Assembly (NCBI RefSeq): GCF_014639795.1
Contig: NZ_BMGC01000036.1
Span: forward strand, 1 to 34,556
DNA length: 34,556 nucleotides
DNA from: Gordonia jinhuaensis
Lineage (GTDB): Bacteria > Actinomycetota > Actinomycetes > Mycobacteriales > Mycobacteriaceae
Direction: 5' to 3'
Translations under genes and position numbers: made by a program
Notes under the pieces: generated by a model
The model's database searches: none
Seen by the model: only the letters and a program-made list of their open reading frames with translations
What the model was told of the DNA's origin: nothing
Part shown: one piece after another, positions 27,277 through 34,556 of the stretch
Layout of the letters: each line of letters opens with the position of its first letter
How positions within the stretch are numbered: the stretch's first letter is position 1

Positions 27277-28008
27277 GTGAACGACTCGCGCCAGCGCAGC
27301 CATCAGCCGACGAAGACGTCGAGCACCTCCACCTACATCCTCGGCGGGGTGGCAGCGGTGGTGTTGGTGGCGCTGGTGGTCGGGGGCCTCGTCTGGAATG
27401 CCCATCGTCATCGCGGCGGGGTGTCCGAGCAGGTGCTCGCGCAGAACGCCTCGCTGGTGGTCGGGCGTCAGGACGCGCCGTTGACCATCGACGTCTTCGA
27501 GGACTTCCAGTGTCCGGTGTGCAAGCAGTTCGAGGCGAAATCGGGCCAGGCGATCTCGGATGCGGTCGATGCCGGAAAGATCCGCGTGCGCTACCACATC
27601 CTCACGTTCCTGGACTCGCACTCGGGCTCGGGTGACTACTCCTCGCGCGCGGCCGGGGCGGCGCTGTGCGTCGCCGAGCTCGAGCCGCAGGAGACGTGGC
27701 GCCGCTACCACTCGGTGCTTTACGAACGTCAGCCGGCGGAGAACGGCAAGGACTTCTCCAACGACCAACTCGCCGACATCGCCGGTGAGGTGGGGGCCGG
27801 CGAGCCGACGAAGGAGTGCATCCGCTCACAGTCCAAGATCGGCCAGGCCAAAGAGTTCGCCAAACAGTCCACCGAACAGCTGGCGAAGGCCCAGGGTGGC
27901 CGGGCCGGCACACCGAGCGTGCTCGTCGCCGGGCGTGACATCGCCGGCCTGACCGACGGCACCGGCTGGTTGGACAAGCTGATCGCCTCGTCGAGCACCA
28001 CCGGGTGA
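27277..28008 (+). CDS. DsbA-like thioredoxin-fold membrane-anchored protein
   Basis: A 243-residue protein. A signal-anchor helix lies at about residues 20-40 (YILGGVAAVVLVALVVGGLVW). The Thioredoxin_4 domain has the redox motif Cys79-Pro-Val-Cys82 in FEDFQCPVCKQFE and a cis-proline loop AGTPSVLV. It belongs to the extracytoplasmic DsbA-like oxidoreductases of actinobacteria that help form disulphides in exported proteins; the Rpf and FtsX cysteines seen in this window would be typical clients. GTG at 27277 follows TAGTGT (27263-27268) by eight bases, so a leaderless mRNA is likely. It is the last chromosomal gene before the tRNA and the integrated element. Confidence 0.9.
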   Translation: MNDSRQRSHQPTKTSSTSTYILGGVAAVVLVALVVGGLVWNAHRHRGGVSEQVLAQNASLVVGRQDAPLTIDVFEDFQCPVCKQFEAKSGQAISDAVDAGKIRVRYHILTFLDSHSGSGDYSSRAAGAALCVAELEPQETWRRYHSVLYERQPAENGKDFSNDQLADIAGEVGAGEPTKECIRSQSKIGQAKEFAKQSTEQLAKAQGGRAGTPSVLVAGRDIAGLTDGTGWLDKLIASSSTTG

Positions 28009-28016
28009 CGTGTCCG

Positions 28017-30080
28017 TCAGGGTGCCGGCGGGCTGACGAGCGGATTTGGACCGGCGCGCGGCGATGGTGTAACTTCAGTCGGGCCTTGGGAGAACCGAGG
28101 CATCAGATGAAAGACGAGGTCAACGCCTCGCCGGACATCGTTCGGGGCTATGGCGCAGCTGGTAGCGCACCACACTGGCAGTGTGGGGGTCAGGGGTTCG
28201 AGTCCCCTTAGCTCCACCATGATGCTCTTACTCGAACCCTCGACAAGAGCAATGAGATTATCGGACAGCACGTCCAGGGAGAGCCCGCCGGTTTCGGCGG
28301 GCTCTTTTGTTTGCCCCGTGATGTCGGGGATGGCGTTGGGTTGTGCGTGTCGTGCCTCGTGGACGAGTGCTCGGGTGTTTGGGCTGTAGATGACGTCGAA
28401 TGGCGCCCGGGAGGTCGCGTCGACGTGGTGTTGGCCGTTGTCGTCGGTAGTGACGAGGAGCTTGTCGAAGAGAAGCTGGTTGAACATGCGGCGGATGTGC
28501 TCGGGGGCTTGCCGGTAGGTGTTTCCGGCGTGCTGGGCAATGTCGAGGGCGATGCTGATGAGCTCGTCGGCTTCGGCGAGGTCGGCGGTGAGGTTGCTGA
28601 GGCTGCGGTTGGTGGCGGCCAGTTCCGTGTCGAGTCGCTTCTGTTCGGCGCGGAGCATCTCGATCGGGATCGCGTCGTTGTAGTGGGCTTCGAGGAGTTT
28701 GCGTTGGCGACGTTCGATGGTCTGCTTCGTGTTCTCGAGCTGCTCCCTTTCGGCGTCCGTGTCGGCGCGAAGCTGCTTCAGTCCGTGCCGGAGGAGTGCT
28801 TCGAGGTCGCGGCGGAAGTCGGGTGTGAGGCTGATGCGGTCGTAGAGGTCCTGGATGAGGTCTTCGGCGTGCTCGATCTGGATGGAGCGGAGGGTGCAGT
28901 CGGTGCGCTTGGAGTGTCTGCCGAGGCAGGAGTAGTACGGGTAGGTCTCACCGTGCCTGTTCTTCACCACCTGGACGACCATGCGGAAGCCGCAGTGCCC
29001 GCAGTACATCGTGGATTTGAGGTAGTGGTCGTGCTTGATCGACCGTTCCCCGTTGATCTTCTCCTTCAGGATCGTCTGGACTTTCTCGAAGGTTTCGCGG
29101 TCGATGAGCGGGGTGTGGCTGCCTGGGTACTCGACGCCTTTGAACGTGATGATGCCGGTGTAGTAGATGTTGGTGAGCATCGAGTGGACGTGACGGATCT
29201 CGACCGGCTTTTCCACCAGCCGCGCGGTGGGGACCGTTGTCAGGCCTCGCCGGACGAGTTCCTTGGTGAGGGTGCGCACGGAGTGCTCACCGGTGGCGTA
29301 GGCGTTGAACGCCCAGGTGACCAGTGGTGCGCGGGTGTCGTCGACGGTGACGGTACGGTTCTCGCGGCCGTTCTCGATGGTGCGGGTGTTGAGGTAGCCG
29401 ATCGGTGCACGGCTGACGGAGCCGCCGTTTTTGACCTTCTCGCTCATGCCCTTGATGACTTCGTTGGCGAGGTTACGGGAGTAGAACTCGGCGATCGAGC
29501 TCATGATGCCGTGCAGGAGGATCCCGCCGGGGGTCTGGTCGATGTTCTCGCTGGTGGAGACGAGCCGGATGCCGAGTTCGTTGAAGCGCTGATTGAGAGT
29601 GACGTCGTCGGCGCGGTTGCGTGCGAGACGGTCGAGCTTGTGCACGATGACATAGTCGATGTTGCCTTGCTCGGCTTCCAAGTAGCGCAGCATCTCTTGC
29701 AGTGCGGGCCGGTTGGTGGAGGTGCCGGAGACACCCCGTTCGACGAACTCTTTGACGACCATCGCGCCGACGGCTTGAGCCTTCTTCTTGTTCGCGTCGC
29801 GTTGAGCGGGGATCGAGAAGCCTTCTTCCCTGCCGCCGCGTTCGGCTTGCTCACGGGTCGAAACGCGCAAGTAGGACACGGCTCGCTTCGGGGTGAAGCT
29901 CTGGGTGAGCGCCGCGAACGGGTCGGCGGCTGGGAGCGGGCTGGCGGTGTATGGAGTTGTGGTCATGTCTCCATTGACGCTCTCTTGCCCGTTTGAGTCC
30001 AGTGCGAAATCAGCCACCTGGTCAGGGTTTTCCACAGGACGCTGATGCGTTCCGGGGTCAGGGCTATTTGATGAAGACAT
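28017..30080 (-). CDS. large serine recombinase (integrase) of the element
   Basis: A 687-residue recombinase as read here. The N-terminal resolvase domain has the nucleophile Ser74 in YLRVSTREQ, the arginine motif VHKLDRLARN, and FYSRNLANEVIKGM (helix E region). The Recombinase domain (about 220-340) and the zinc ribbon YCGHCGFRM...YYSCLGRHSKRTDC follow, then a coiled-coil segment (ADTDAEREQLENTKQTIERR). The ATG at 30080 has GGAGG eight bases upstream and overlaps the previous gene; ATG at 29966 is an alternative. The catalytic protein proper covers about 620 residues. The last 67 or so are encoded by the tRNA antisense strand (VELRGLEPLTPTLPVWCATS) and chromosomal DNA down to 28017. It mediates insertion into and excision from tRNA-Ala. 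Confidence 0.92.
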   Translation of the reverse strand: MSSSNSPDPGTHQRPVENPDQVADFALDSNGQESVNGDMTTTPYTASPLPAADPFAALTQSFTPKRAVSYLRVSTREQAERGGREEGFSIPAQRDANKKKAQAVGAMVVKEFVERGVSGTSTNRPALQEMLRYLEAEQGNIDYVIVHKLDRLARNRADDVTLNQRFNELGIRLVSTSENIDQTPGGILLHGIMSSIAEFYSRNLANEVIKGMSEKVKNGGSVSRAPIGYLNTRTIENGRENRTVTVDDTRAPLVTWAFNAYATGEHSVRTLTKELVRRGLTTVPTARLVEKPVEIRHVHSMLTNIYYTGIITFKGVEYPGSHTPLIDRETFEKVQTILKEKINGERSIKHDHYLKSTMYCGHCGFRMVVQVVKNRHGETYPYYSCLGRHSKRTDCTLRSIQIEHAEDLIQDLYDRISLTPDFRRDLEALLRHGLKQLRADTDAEREQLENTKQTIERRQRKLLEAHYNDAIPIEMLRAEQKRLDTELAATNRSLSNLTADLAEADELISIALDIAQHAGNTYRQAPEHIRRMFNQLLFDKLLVTTDDNGQHHVDATSRAPFDVIYSPNTRALVHEARHAQPNAIPDITGQTKEPAETGGLSLDVLSDNLIALVEGSSKSIMVELRGLEPLTPTLPVWCATSCAIAPNDVRRGVDLVFHLMPRFSQGPTEVTPSPRAGPNPLVSPPAP
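28046..28075 (+). promoter_or_regulatory. predicted tRNA-Ala promoter
   Basis: TTGGAC (28046-28051) and TAACTT (28070-28075) are 18 bases apart. Transcription would start near 28082, leaving about 60 nt of 5' leader for RNase P removal. No ORF on this strand uses it. Confidence 0.55.
28144..28219 (+). tRNA. tRNA-Ala (anticodon GGC), with encoded CCA
   Basis: The cloverleaf folds fully: acceptor GGGGCTA with TAGCTCC, D-arm GCGC AGCTGGTA GCGC, anticodon arm CCACA-CTGGCAG-TGTGG with anticodon GGC, T-arm AGGGG-TTCGAGT-CCCCT, discriminator A at 28216 and CCA at 28217-28219. The acceptor pair G3-U70, the main alanine identity element, is present. It reads GCC codons. Its 3' end is the integration site of the element to the right. 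Confidence 0.96.
28194..28219. other. candidate attachment site (attL) at the 3' end of tRNA-Ala
   Basis: Chromosomal genes end at the tRNA, and the recombinase plus mobile-element genes begin right after CCA. The 3' part of the tRNA (T-arm, acceptor, CCA) is the natural core. No second copy occurs in the window, so the other end (attR) must lie beyond base 34556. The exact core limits cannot be fixed from one side. Confidence 0.6.
28280..28308 (+). terminator. intrinsic terminator after tRNA-Ala, inside the recombinase frame
   Basis: AGAGCCCGCCG (28280-28290) pairs perfectly with 28295-28305 around GTTT and runs into TTT. It ends the tRNA transcript. It lies within the element, so integration replaces the native tRNA terminator with this one. 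Confidence 0.85.
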
Positions 30081-30495
30081 GCACTTCGCCTCCTCGCTCG
30101 TGGAACTCGAAGTCGCCGCGCAACTGCTCGAGCATCGCCGCGCGGTCGAAGATGAGGATGTTATTCGGGATCGCCCATTCGCGGAGGGCGTGGTCGCGGG
30201 CGTCAGCCCAGCCGAGGCTTTCGATGAAGTCGTCGACGAACTGCTCGATGCGTTCATACGACGCCCAGTGCAGGTTGCTGAAGTCCGCCTCCATGTCGGT
30301 GATGGTCTCGATGCCGTTCCAGAGGTGGTCGAGGTAGACCTCGAACGCTGTGCCGTGTTCATAGCGGAGCCGTTCCAGCTCGCGGGCTTCCTGCCGAGTG
30401 GTCGGTACGGGCGGCGCGCGCCGCTCGGGGGTCGTTGGTGAGGTTGTTCTGTTTTCGGCGTCAGCGCCTGGGTAAAAATTGTTTTCAGTTTCCAT
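30064..30495 (-). CDS. acidic protein, ArdA-like antirestriction candidate
   Basis: A 143-residue acidic protein. The first 40 residues are a Pro/Thr-rich linker; then RQEARELERLRYEHGTAFEV, YLDHLWNGIETITDMEADFS, ERIEQFVDDFIESLGWAD, and a C-terminus EWAIPNNILIFDRAAMLEQL, DFEFHERGGEVHVF. The order 'short aromatic repeat - EFxDDFIESLG - xxIPxxxxxFDxxAxxxxL - GxVHVF' resembles the last domain of ArdA antirestriction proteins, which mimic DNA and shield incoming elements from type I restriction. The protein is shorter than full ArdA, so this is a tentative call. AAGGAGG lies nine bases before the ATG at 30495. It overlaps the gene before it by 11 bases and the recombinase start by 17 bases. Confidence 0.6.
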   Translation of the reverse strand: METENNFYPGADAENRTTSPTTPERRAPPVPTTRQEARELERLRYEHGTAFEVYLDHLWNGIETITDMEADFSNLHWASYERIEQFVDDFIESLGWADARDHALREWAIPNNILIFDRAAMLEQLRGDFEFHERGGEVHVFIK

Positions 30496-31297
30496 GGGTA
30501 GTGTCCTCCTTCCTGGTGTTGTTCTGTTTCGTGAGCGGCGGGCCGTCTCGGATGATCTCGGGCAGTTCATCGAGGATGAGTACGGTGAACATGTCCTGTG
30601 GGAGCTCGGCGGCCTCGAGGTGTGCACGCAGTTGCGCCTGGCGTTTCGTCGTCGGGACGATCCACAGCACTGCGGGGAACGCGCCGGTAGGTCGCTGCTC
30701 TGCTCCGCTGCGGCGGTAGCGGACGTATTGCCAGCATTTCGCGATCACCCGGGCGGGGTTCTCCGTGGCGCGGTCGACCTCGATGAAGTAGCGATCCAGA
30801 TATTCGGGAGTGGTCACGCTCATCAGGAGATCGGGTCGCAGTGTGAGGCGTTCACCGTGCGGCCCGAGGTAGTTCCTCCAGCAGGCGGGCTCGGTCTCGA
30901 TATGTAGCTCTGCGCTCGGGAACCGCTGGATGGTCTCGTATGCGATGACTCGGGTCTCGGCGATCGCCAGGAGGTGTTCCAGGAACGTCGTGGAGATGAG
31001 GTTCGGTCGCTGTCTCGTGCGGACCTGCCCGGTGACCTGCCGGTAGCCGGTGGTGGTGAGCGCCCAGATAGATGGCGTAGAGCCGCGCTGCCATCCACCG
31101 ACACGACGCTCCAAGCGCAGCACGTGGCCGTGGTGTTCAAGCTTGGACAGGTGCCGCATCGTCTGCCGTCGTGCAGACCGGAAGCTGCCATAGTGTTCCC
31201 TCGTGAGTCTGGCGAGCTGCTCCGTCGTCGCGAACCGCAGCTCGAGCAGATGCGCGAGAAGCTCCTGATAGATCGGATGGTCAAGTGAAGCGGTCAT
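30485..31297 (-). CDS. replication-relaxation family protein (candidate relaxase)
   Basis: A 270-residue protein of the Replic_Relax type (PF13814). An N-terminal winged-helix part (FATTEQLARLTREHYGSF, RQTMRHLSKLEHHGHV, PSIWALTTTGYRQV) precedes a nuclease-like part with LRPDLLMSV and YFIEVDRATENPARVIAK, where Asp and Glu-x-Asp could form a metal site. A beta-alpha end follows (AVLWIVPTTKRQAQLRAHL). Family members sit beside coupling ATPases in mobilizable elements of Firmicutes and actinobacteria and are proposed to nick the transfer origin, which is not proven for this one. GGAGG lies nine bases upstream of the ATG. It follows the coupling ATPase gene and is coupled to the next gene. Confidence 0.85.
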   Translation of the reverse strand: MTASLDHPIYQELLAHLLELRFATTEQLARLTREHYGSFRSARRQTMRHLSKLEHHGHVLRLERRVGGWQRGSTPSIWALTTTGYRQVTGQVRTRQRPNLISTTFLEHLLAIAETRVIAYETIQRFPSAELHIETEPACWRNYLGPHGERLTLRPDLLMSVTTPEYLDRYFIEVDRATENPARVIAKCWQYVRYRRSGAEQRPTGAFPAVLWIVPTTKRQAQLRAHLEAAELPQDMFTVLILDELPEIIRDGPPLTKQNNTRKEDTTHGN

Positions 31298-31348
31298 GAC
31301 TGGAGTCCTCCGCCGATTGGGACGGCCGGGTGACCTGGTATGACCGGG

Positions 31349-33582
31349 TCAGTCACGTCCTGCCGCCGTGGTTCTGCCCCGCGACGTCCGGCAAGCCCGT
31401 GTCTGCTGGGCGCGGTGATACGTCTCCCGATGCGTCTCGATCGAAGACGGCCATTCATCGTCGGCTCCTTCCCACTGGGCCGTCGTCGGCGTCAGTGAAG
31501 TCCGGTGTGGTCGGGCGATGAGGTCGCGGATCTCTTGCTCGGTGATGGTGGCGGCGACGCCGTAGCGTTCGTGTGCGGCGGCGTAGATGGCTGCTGGGTC
31601 GCTGACACCAGCCGGTGGCGGAGCGGTAGCGATGCTGGTCCAGCCGGTGGCTTGGCCGTACTGCATGACTTCGCGTACGCGTGGTATTTCGGCAGCAGCA
31701 GAAGATCCTGGGCATCGAGATCGGTGGCGTGCTTGGCGATGGTGGCCGCATCGGTGCCGCCGAGGCCGAAGTAGATCTTGCTGCGCGTGTTGGTCTCGAC
31801 CGAGGCTTGCATGGCCGGGGTGAACTGCTTCAGGTACTGGTTCGCGACGGTGAACGCCGCGCCGAGGGAGCGTGCCTGGGCGAGGGCGTCGGAGAGGTCA
31901 CCGGGGATGCCTGCGAGGAAGTCGTGGATCTCGTCGATGTAGATGCTGACGATGTGCCGGTGTTGGAGACCGTCGCGTTGCCTGGCGAGGATCTTGGTCC
32001 ACAGTTGCCCAATGAGGAGCGTGCCGAGCAGTCTTGCGGCGTCAGCGCCGAGCAGGCCCTTGTTGAGATTCACGATGACGATGCGTCGCTTGCTGAACAG
32101 GTCGGTGAGGTCGAAGCGGGGATCGCTCTGCCCGAGCATCGCCCGCAACCCAGGTCGCAGGATCAGTTGGCGGAGCTTGTTCAGCACCGGCCCGATCTCT
32201 TCGGCCTGCTGCGCAGGTGACTTCGCCTCGTACTGCTCCCAGAACCCTCCGAGCCCGACCGGATCGTCGATATGCTTCAGTACCTTGCGGCGGAACGCGG
32301 GGTTCGTGAGCAGCGGGGCTACCCAGAGCAGGTTCGCGCCGTAGATGCGTGCGAGCGTGTTGAACACCGCCGTGAAAATGTCCGCGGAGCGGATACCCCA
32401 GTGCTTCGCGAAGACCGCTTCGAAGGTCACCAGCAACGTGTCGGCCGTAACCGAGGCCTGGCGTCGGTGACCGGAGAGCGGGTTGAACCCGACCGGGGTG
32501 GCGTTCGTTGGGTCGATGACAACGACGTCGTGTTCTCGGTTCTTCGGAACGTGTGCGAGGACGCGATCAGCAAGGTCTCCCTTCGGATCAAGGACCAGCA
32601 CACCGCGCCCCGCTGTGATGTCGGCGGCGATGAGGCCCAGCATCACAGTCGACTTTGCCGAGCCGGTCGGCCCGAGCAGATGAGTGTGGAACGCGGCGTC
32701 CCGGATCGGGATGCCAACCGACTCACTATGTCCCGGTGCGCTGGCAGTGCCGATGATCCGGTCTGTTCGCACAAGCGCTTCGGGCGGTGGGAGCTGGCGT
32801 GGGTGGAGTGTCCCGAGTAGTGGCAGTGGCGGTTCGCCGATCGGCCAGCCGGTCAAGCCGATGACTTCCCCGCTGGTCAACGTGAGCGGCCATCGCCACG
32901 GGCATGCGGCCCGGTTGAGGTGCGTCACTGAACCGGTCACGGCGCTGATGCGGCTGGTGGCGGATTCGAGGACGCGAAACGCGCCGATCACGTCACCGAC
33001 AAGCTGCCTCGCCCGCGGAGCGGCTGCTCCGGTGACGCCGACGCGCAGGCTGAGAGAGAAGCCGTGCTGACCGTCACGCCGTTTCGACGTCGTGCCAGTT
33101 CGTGGCGGGACAGCAAGCACACGGAGCCACGTACCAAGCGATTCTTTGGCGCGTACGGGCGGCGTGTGGCGGTGACCGAGCAGGAGCTGTAGGACGACTT
33201 CTTCCTCGCCGTGGAGGCGCGACAGTGCCCCGTAGAGGCCACGAATACTTGCGGTGATCTTGGGCGCTTCGAGGCTGAGGTCGGTGCCGGTGACGCGCAG
33301 GTCGGCCGCGTACAGCACCTCGCCTCGGTGCCGGCGGGGAGTATGCGCACGGACCGTGAGGTGTGCGCGGAGCGCGTCAAGTACCGTGTCGATGCGGGTC
33401 GGCTTGACCGCGATCAGCCACCGCAGCCCCGTCTTCGTTGCCCGGGCCTCGAGCACGATCGGGCCGAGCGTGGACGAGGCGGCCAGGTGTTCCAGTGTCG
33501 CGTGGACCGCGTCGGGGGTGAGCGTGTCGGGCCACGTGAGTTCTTGCCACTCCCACTCCTCGTGTTTAGTGTTACTCGTCAT
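31349..33582 (-). pseudogene. TraG/VirD4-like conjugative coupling ATPase, frameshifted near its 3' end
   Basis: About 744 residues when both frames are joined. A FtsK/TraG-like ATPase with Walker A GPTGSAKST (304-312), VLVLDPKGDL (328-337), Walker B IYIDEIHDFL (547-556) and KIYFGLGG. No membrane helices are seen at the N-terminus, so it is a soluble coupling protein that would pump element DNA to the transfer channel. After LLLLPKYHAYAK (to about 31669) the frame turns into nonsense (SCSTAKPP). The expected text VMQYGQATGWTSIATAPPPAG continues in the next frame and runs to the stop at 31349. One missing base in about 31668-31673 explains this. Start: ATG 33582, preceded by AAAGGGGG, overlapping the preceding small gene by 11 bases. 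It is either a true mutation or a sequence error. Confidence 0.82.
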
Positions 33583-33769
33583 GCCCGCCCCCTTTCTGCT
33601 CGGCCGTTGGTGCCGAATTCTGCTTCCGTGTATGAGCCGCCCGACGGGTTTCGTCAAGATGCATCGCGAGCAGCAGCAGAACCCTGGCCAGGCCTTCCCG
33701 GTCGACCTTGTCCTTCCAGATCGGGGTGAGACGGTGGCGCCCACCGGCCCGGTTCTTCTTGCGGTTCAT
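33572..33769 (-). CDS. small basic protein of the element
   Basis: A 65-residue basic protein (MNRKKNRAGGRHRLTPIW, then VDREGLARVLLLLAMHLDET). AGGAGG six bases before the ATG at 33769 and the 11-base overlap with the coupling ATPase gene speak for a real, translated gene. I do not recognise it. A helical stretch (LARVLLLLAMHL) is amphipathic rather than membrane-spanning. It may be an accessory factor of the transfer module. Confidence 0.65.
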   Translation of the reverse strand: MNRKKNRAGGRHRLTPIWKDKVDREGLARVLLLLAMHLDETRRAAHTRKQNSAPTAEQKGGGHDE

Positions 33770-33791
33770 CGTTGACCTCCTGTCCGAGAGC

Positions 33792-33992
33792 TCAGAGCCA
33801 GGTGTTTCGGCGTCGCCACCACCACAGCAGCCCACCGACGATGACGACCGTGAGAGCGATCAGGGCGAGGATCCACCAGATGCTCTTGATCAGCTCGATC
33901 GTGAGGACGAGCAGGATCACGCCGCCGAACAGCAACAGGCAGGTCCTCCAGAACTTCTCCGCGAGCGAGCGCGGCCCGGTATCGTCCGGCAT
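33792..33992 (-). CDS. small two-helix membrane protein of the element
   Basis: A 66-residue protein with two hydrophobic helices (CLLLFGGVILLVLTIELI and WWILALIALTVVIVGGLLWW) and a basic end (RRRNTWL). A GAGGGG stretch lies before the ATG at 33992. Size and position next to a coupling ATPase suggest a membrane partner of the transfer machine; no family is recognised. Confidence 0.65.
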   Translation of the reverse strand: MPDDTGPRSLAEKFWRTCLLLFGGVILLVLTIELIKSIWWILALIALTVVIVGGLLWWWRRRNTWL

Positions 33993-34004
33993 GTTTCACA
34001 CCCC

Positions 34005-34454
34005 TCACGTCCGAGTCTCCGCCGCCGCTGCCGGGGCGTGGTTGGGTTGGTGGTCGGCAGGCACGGGGTATCCCCATTTCGCGAGCGAGATTGTCGCGTC
34101 GCACTCGTTGCCCCAGATGTCCCAGTGCTTGCTCGACGGTGCGGGACGACGAGCGAACAGTTCGAGGAATGGCCCGTCCCCGCCGACGAGCCGTTCAACG
34201 ATGAGGTGGATTTCCTCGGGCTTCCGGCTGTGGGCCTGCAGGGCGTGCATGCCCCAGTTCGGCTGACCTTTGAACGCGACTTTCGTGCCCTTCCCGCGTA
34301 CGCCGAGGAGCAGGAGTTCCCCGGAGTTGCGGAACGTGTTACCGAGCATGAGACGGGGCTTGGCCCAGAAATAGAAGCTCGTGTATCGGCATCCCCAGGC
34401 TTCGAGGACCTTGATGCCAAGGGGGACGGTCGCGGTGGTGACCCACAGGAAGGA
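34005..34454 (-). pseudogene. MT-A70 family N6-adenine methyltransferase, 5' part lost
   Basis: The text from about 34451 downward is clearly MT-A70-like: FLWVTTATVPLGIKVLEAWG, YTSFYFWAKPRLMLGNTFRN, ELLLLGVRGKGTK, HSRKPEEIHLIVERL, PFLELFARRPAPSSKHWDIWGNE. These proteins methylate adenine in DNA, and elements use them to escape host restriction. The catalytic DPPW motif would lie upstream of FLWV, but the DNA beyond 34452 encodes unrelated text, although the frame stays open to the window end. The break coincides with an insertion-sequence-like end. The remaining 148 residues would be inactive. Confidence 0.7.
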
Positions 34455-34556
34455 GCGTGTCAGATGGTTTGTGTGAGGTAGCGGTGCTCCTGACTGAAAG
34501 CCGAGACACTGATGACTGTGGTGGACAAGAAACTCGAGCGTGACCAACGTCGCCGG
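34455..34556 (+). mobile_element. end of a putative IS256-type insertion sequence with transposase start
   Basis: At the point where the methyltransferase homology stops, GTGTCAGATGGTTTGTGTGA (34457-34476) resembles IS256-family terminal repeats, in which GTC-N6-TTGTGTRA is common. Behind it an open frame starts on the plus strand at ATG 34512 (MTVVDKKLERDQRRR) and leaves the window. The other end cannot be seen. Confidence 0.45.

Larger units (their letters stand above)
28220..34556. mobile_element. integrative (mobilizable or conjugative) element in tRNA-Ala, right end outside window
   Basis: All genes are on the minus strand and read toward the tRNA in a tightly packed row: methyltransferase remnant, two small proteins, coupling ATPase, replication-relaxation protein, antirestriction-like protein and serine recombinase. 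The combination of recombinase, candidate relaxase and coupling protein indicates transfer between cells. No VirB4-like ATPase or channel gene is visible, so I cannot tell an ICE from an IME. Confidence 0.8.

Noticed and set aside
28311-29996. 561-residue open frame on the plus strand opposite the recombinase
   Set aside because: It is the GC-rich shadow of the recombinase: no ribosome site, low-complexity Val/Glu/Asp text, and the minus strand has full family motifs.

Overview
The window comes from a high-GC actinobacterium of the mycolic-acid group (Mycobacteriales). A Gordonia-like organism is the best fit. The evidence is an antigen-85-type mycolyltransferase, an Rpf-type resuscitation factor, a FadE24/FadE23 pair, an actinobacterial HisN, and the mycobacterial-style block prfB - mscS - membrane protein - ftsE - ftsX - smpB followed by ssrA. 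The genus is inferred from gene content, not proven.

Layout of the chromosomal part. 1-3560: a peptide/solute-binding lipoprotein-type ABC component (cut by the window start and frameshifted near 272), a membrane protein overlapping it, and a gamma-glutamyltransferase. Together they look like a peptide or gamma-glutamyl compound scavenging group. 3584-5915: a divergent TetR regulator and DHA2-type drug exporter share a promoter with two copies of a GGAGGA-type operator. 6244-7345: a PAS-ANTAR RNA-binding regulator and a small acidic protein. 7562-8251: a short secreted Rpf transglycosylase on the minus strand, with a leader of about 300 nt and a CRP-like box at its promoter. 8394-11040: fadE23 and fadE24 (acyl-CoA dehydrogenases), minus strand. 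11161-14317: a DUF2752 membrane protein, an unrecognised protein, a metallo-beta-lactamase-fold hydrolase and hisN. 14372-20317: translation and cell-division block (small membrane protein, prfB, mscS, charged membrane protein, ftsE, ftsX, smpB). 20342-28008: TIM-barrel isomerase, mycolyltransferase, tmRNA (ssrA) with strong terminator, aldo/keto reductase, membrane esterase, phosphoglucomutase and a DsbA-like thioredoxin.

Mobile part. At 28144-28219 lies tRNA-Ala(GGC). Everything to its right (28220-34556, continuing past the window) is an integrative element, with all its genes on the minus strand and mostly overlapping: an MT-A70 methyltransferase remnant, two small proteins, a TraG/VirD4-like coupling ATPase (frameshifted), a replication-relaxation family protein (candidate relaxase), an acidic antirestriction-like protein and a large serine recombinase. 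The recombinase reading frame runs out of the element, through the tRNA gene in antisense and on into chromosomal DNA. At the extreme right edge the MT-A70 gene is broken by what looks like the end of an IS256-type insertion sequence.

Recurring signals. Several genes have a TANNNT -10 box ending 7-8 nt before a GTG or ATG, which suggests leaderless mRNAs (7061, hisN, prfB, ftsE, dsbA-like). Two CRP-like boxes of the form TGTGA-N6-TCAC occur, one before rpf and one between fadE24 and the DUF2752 gene. Two reading frames (the first gene and the coupling ATPase) each lack one base.
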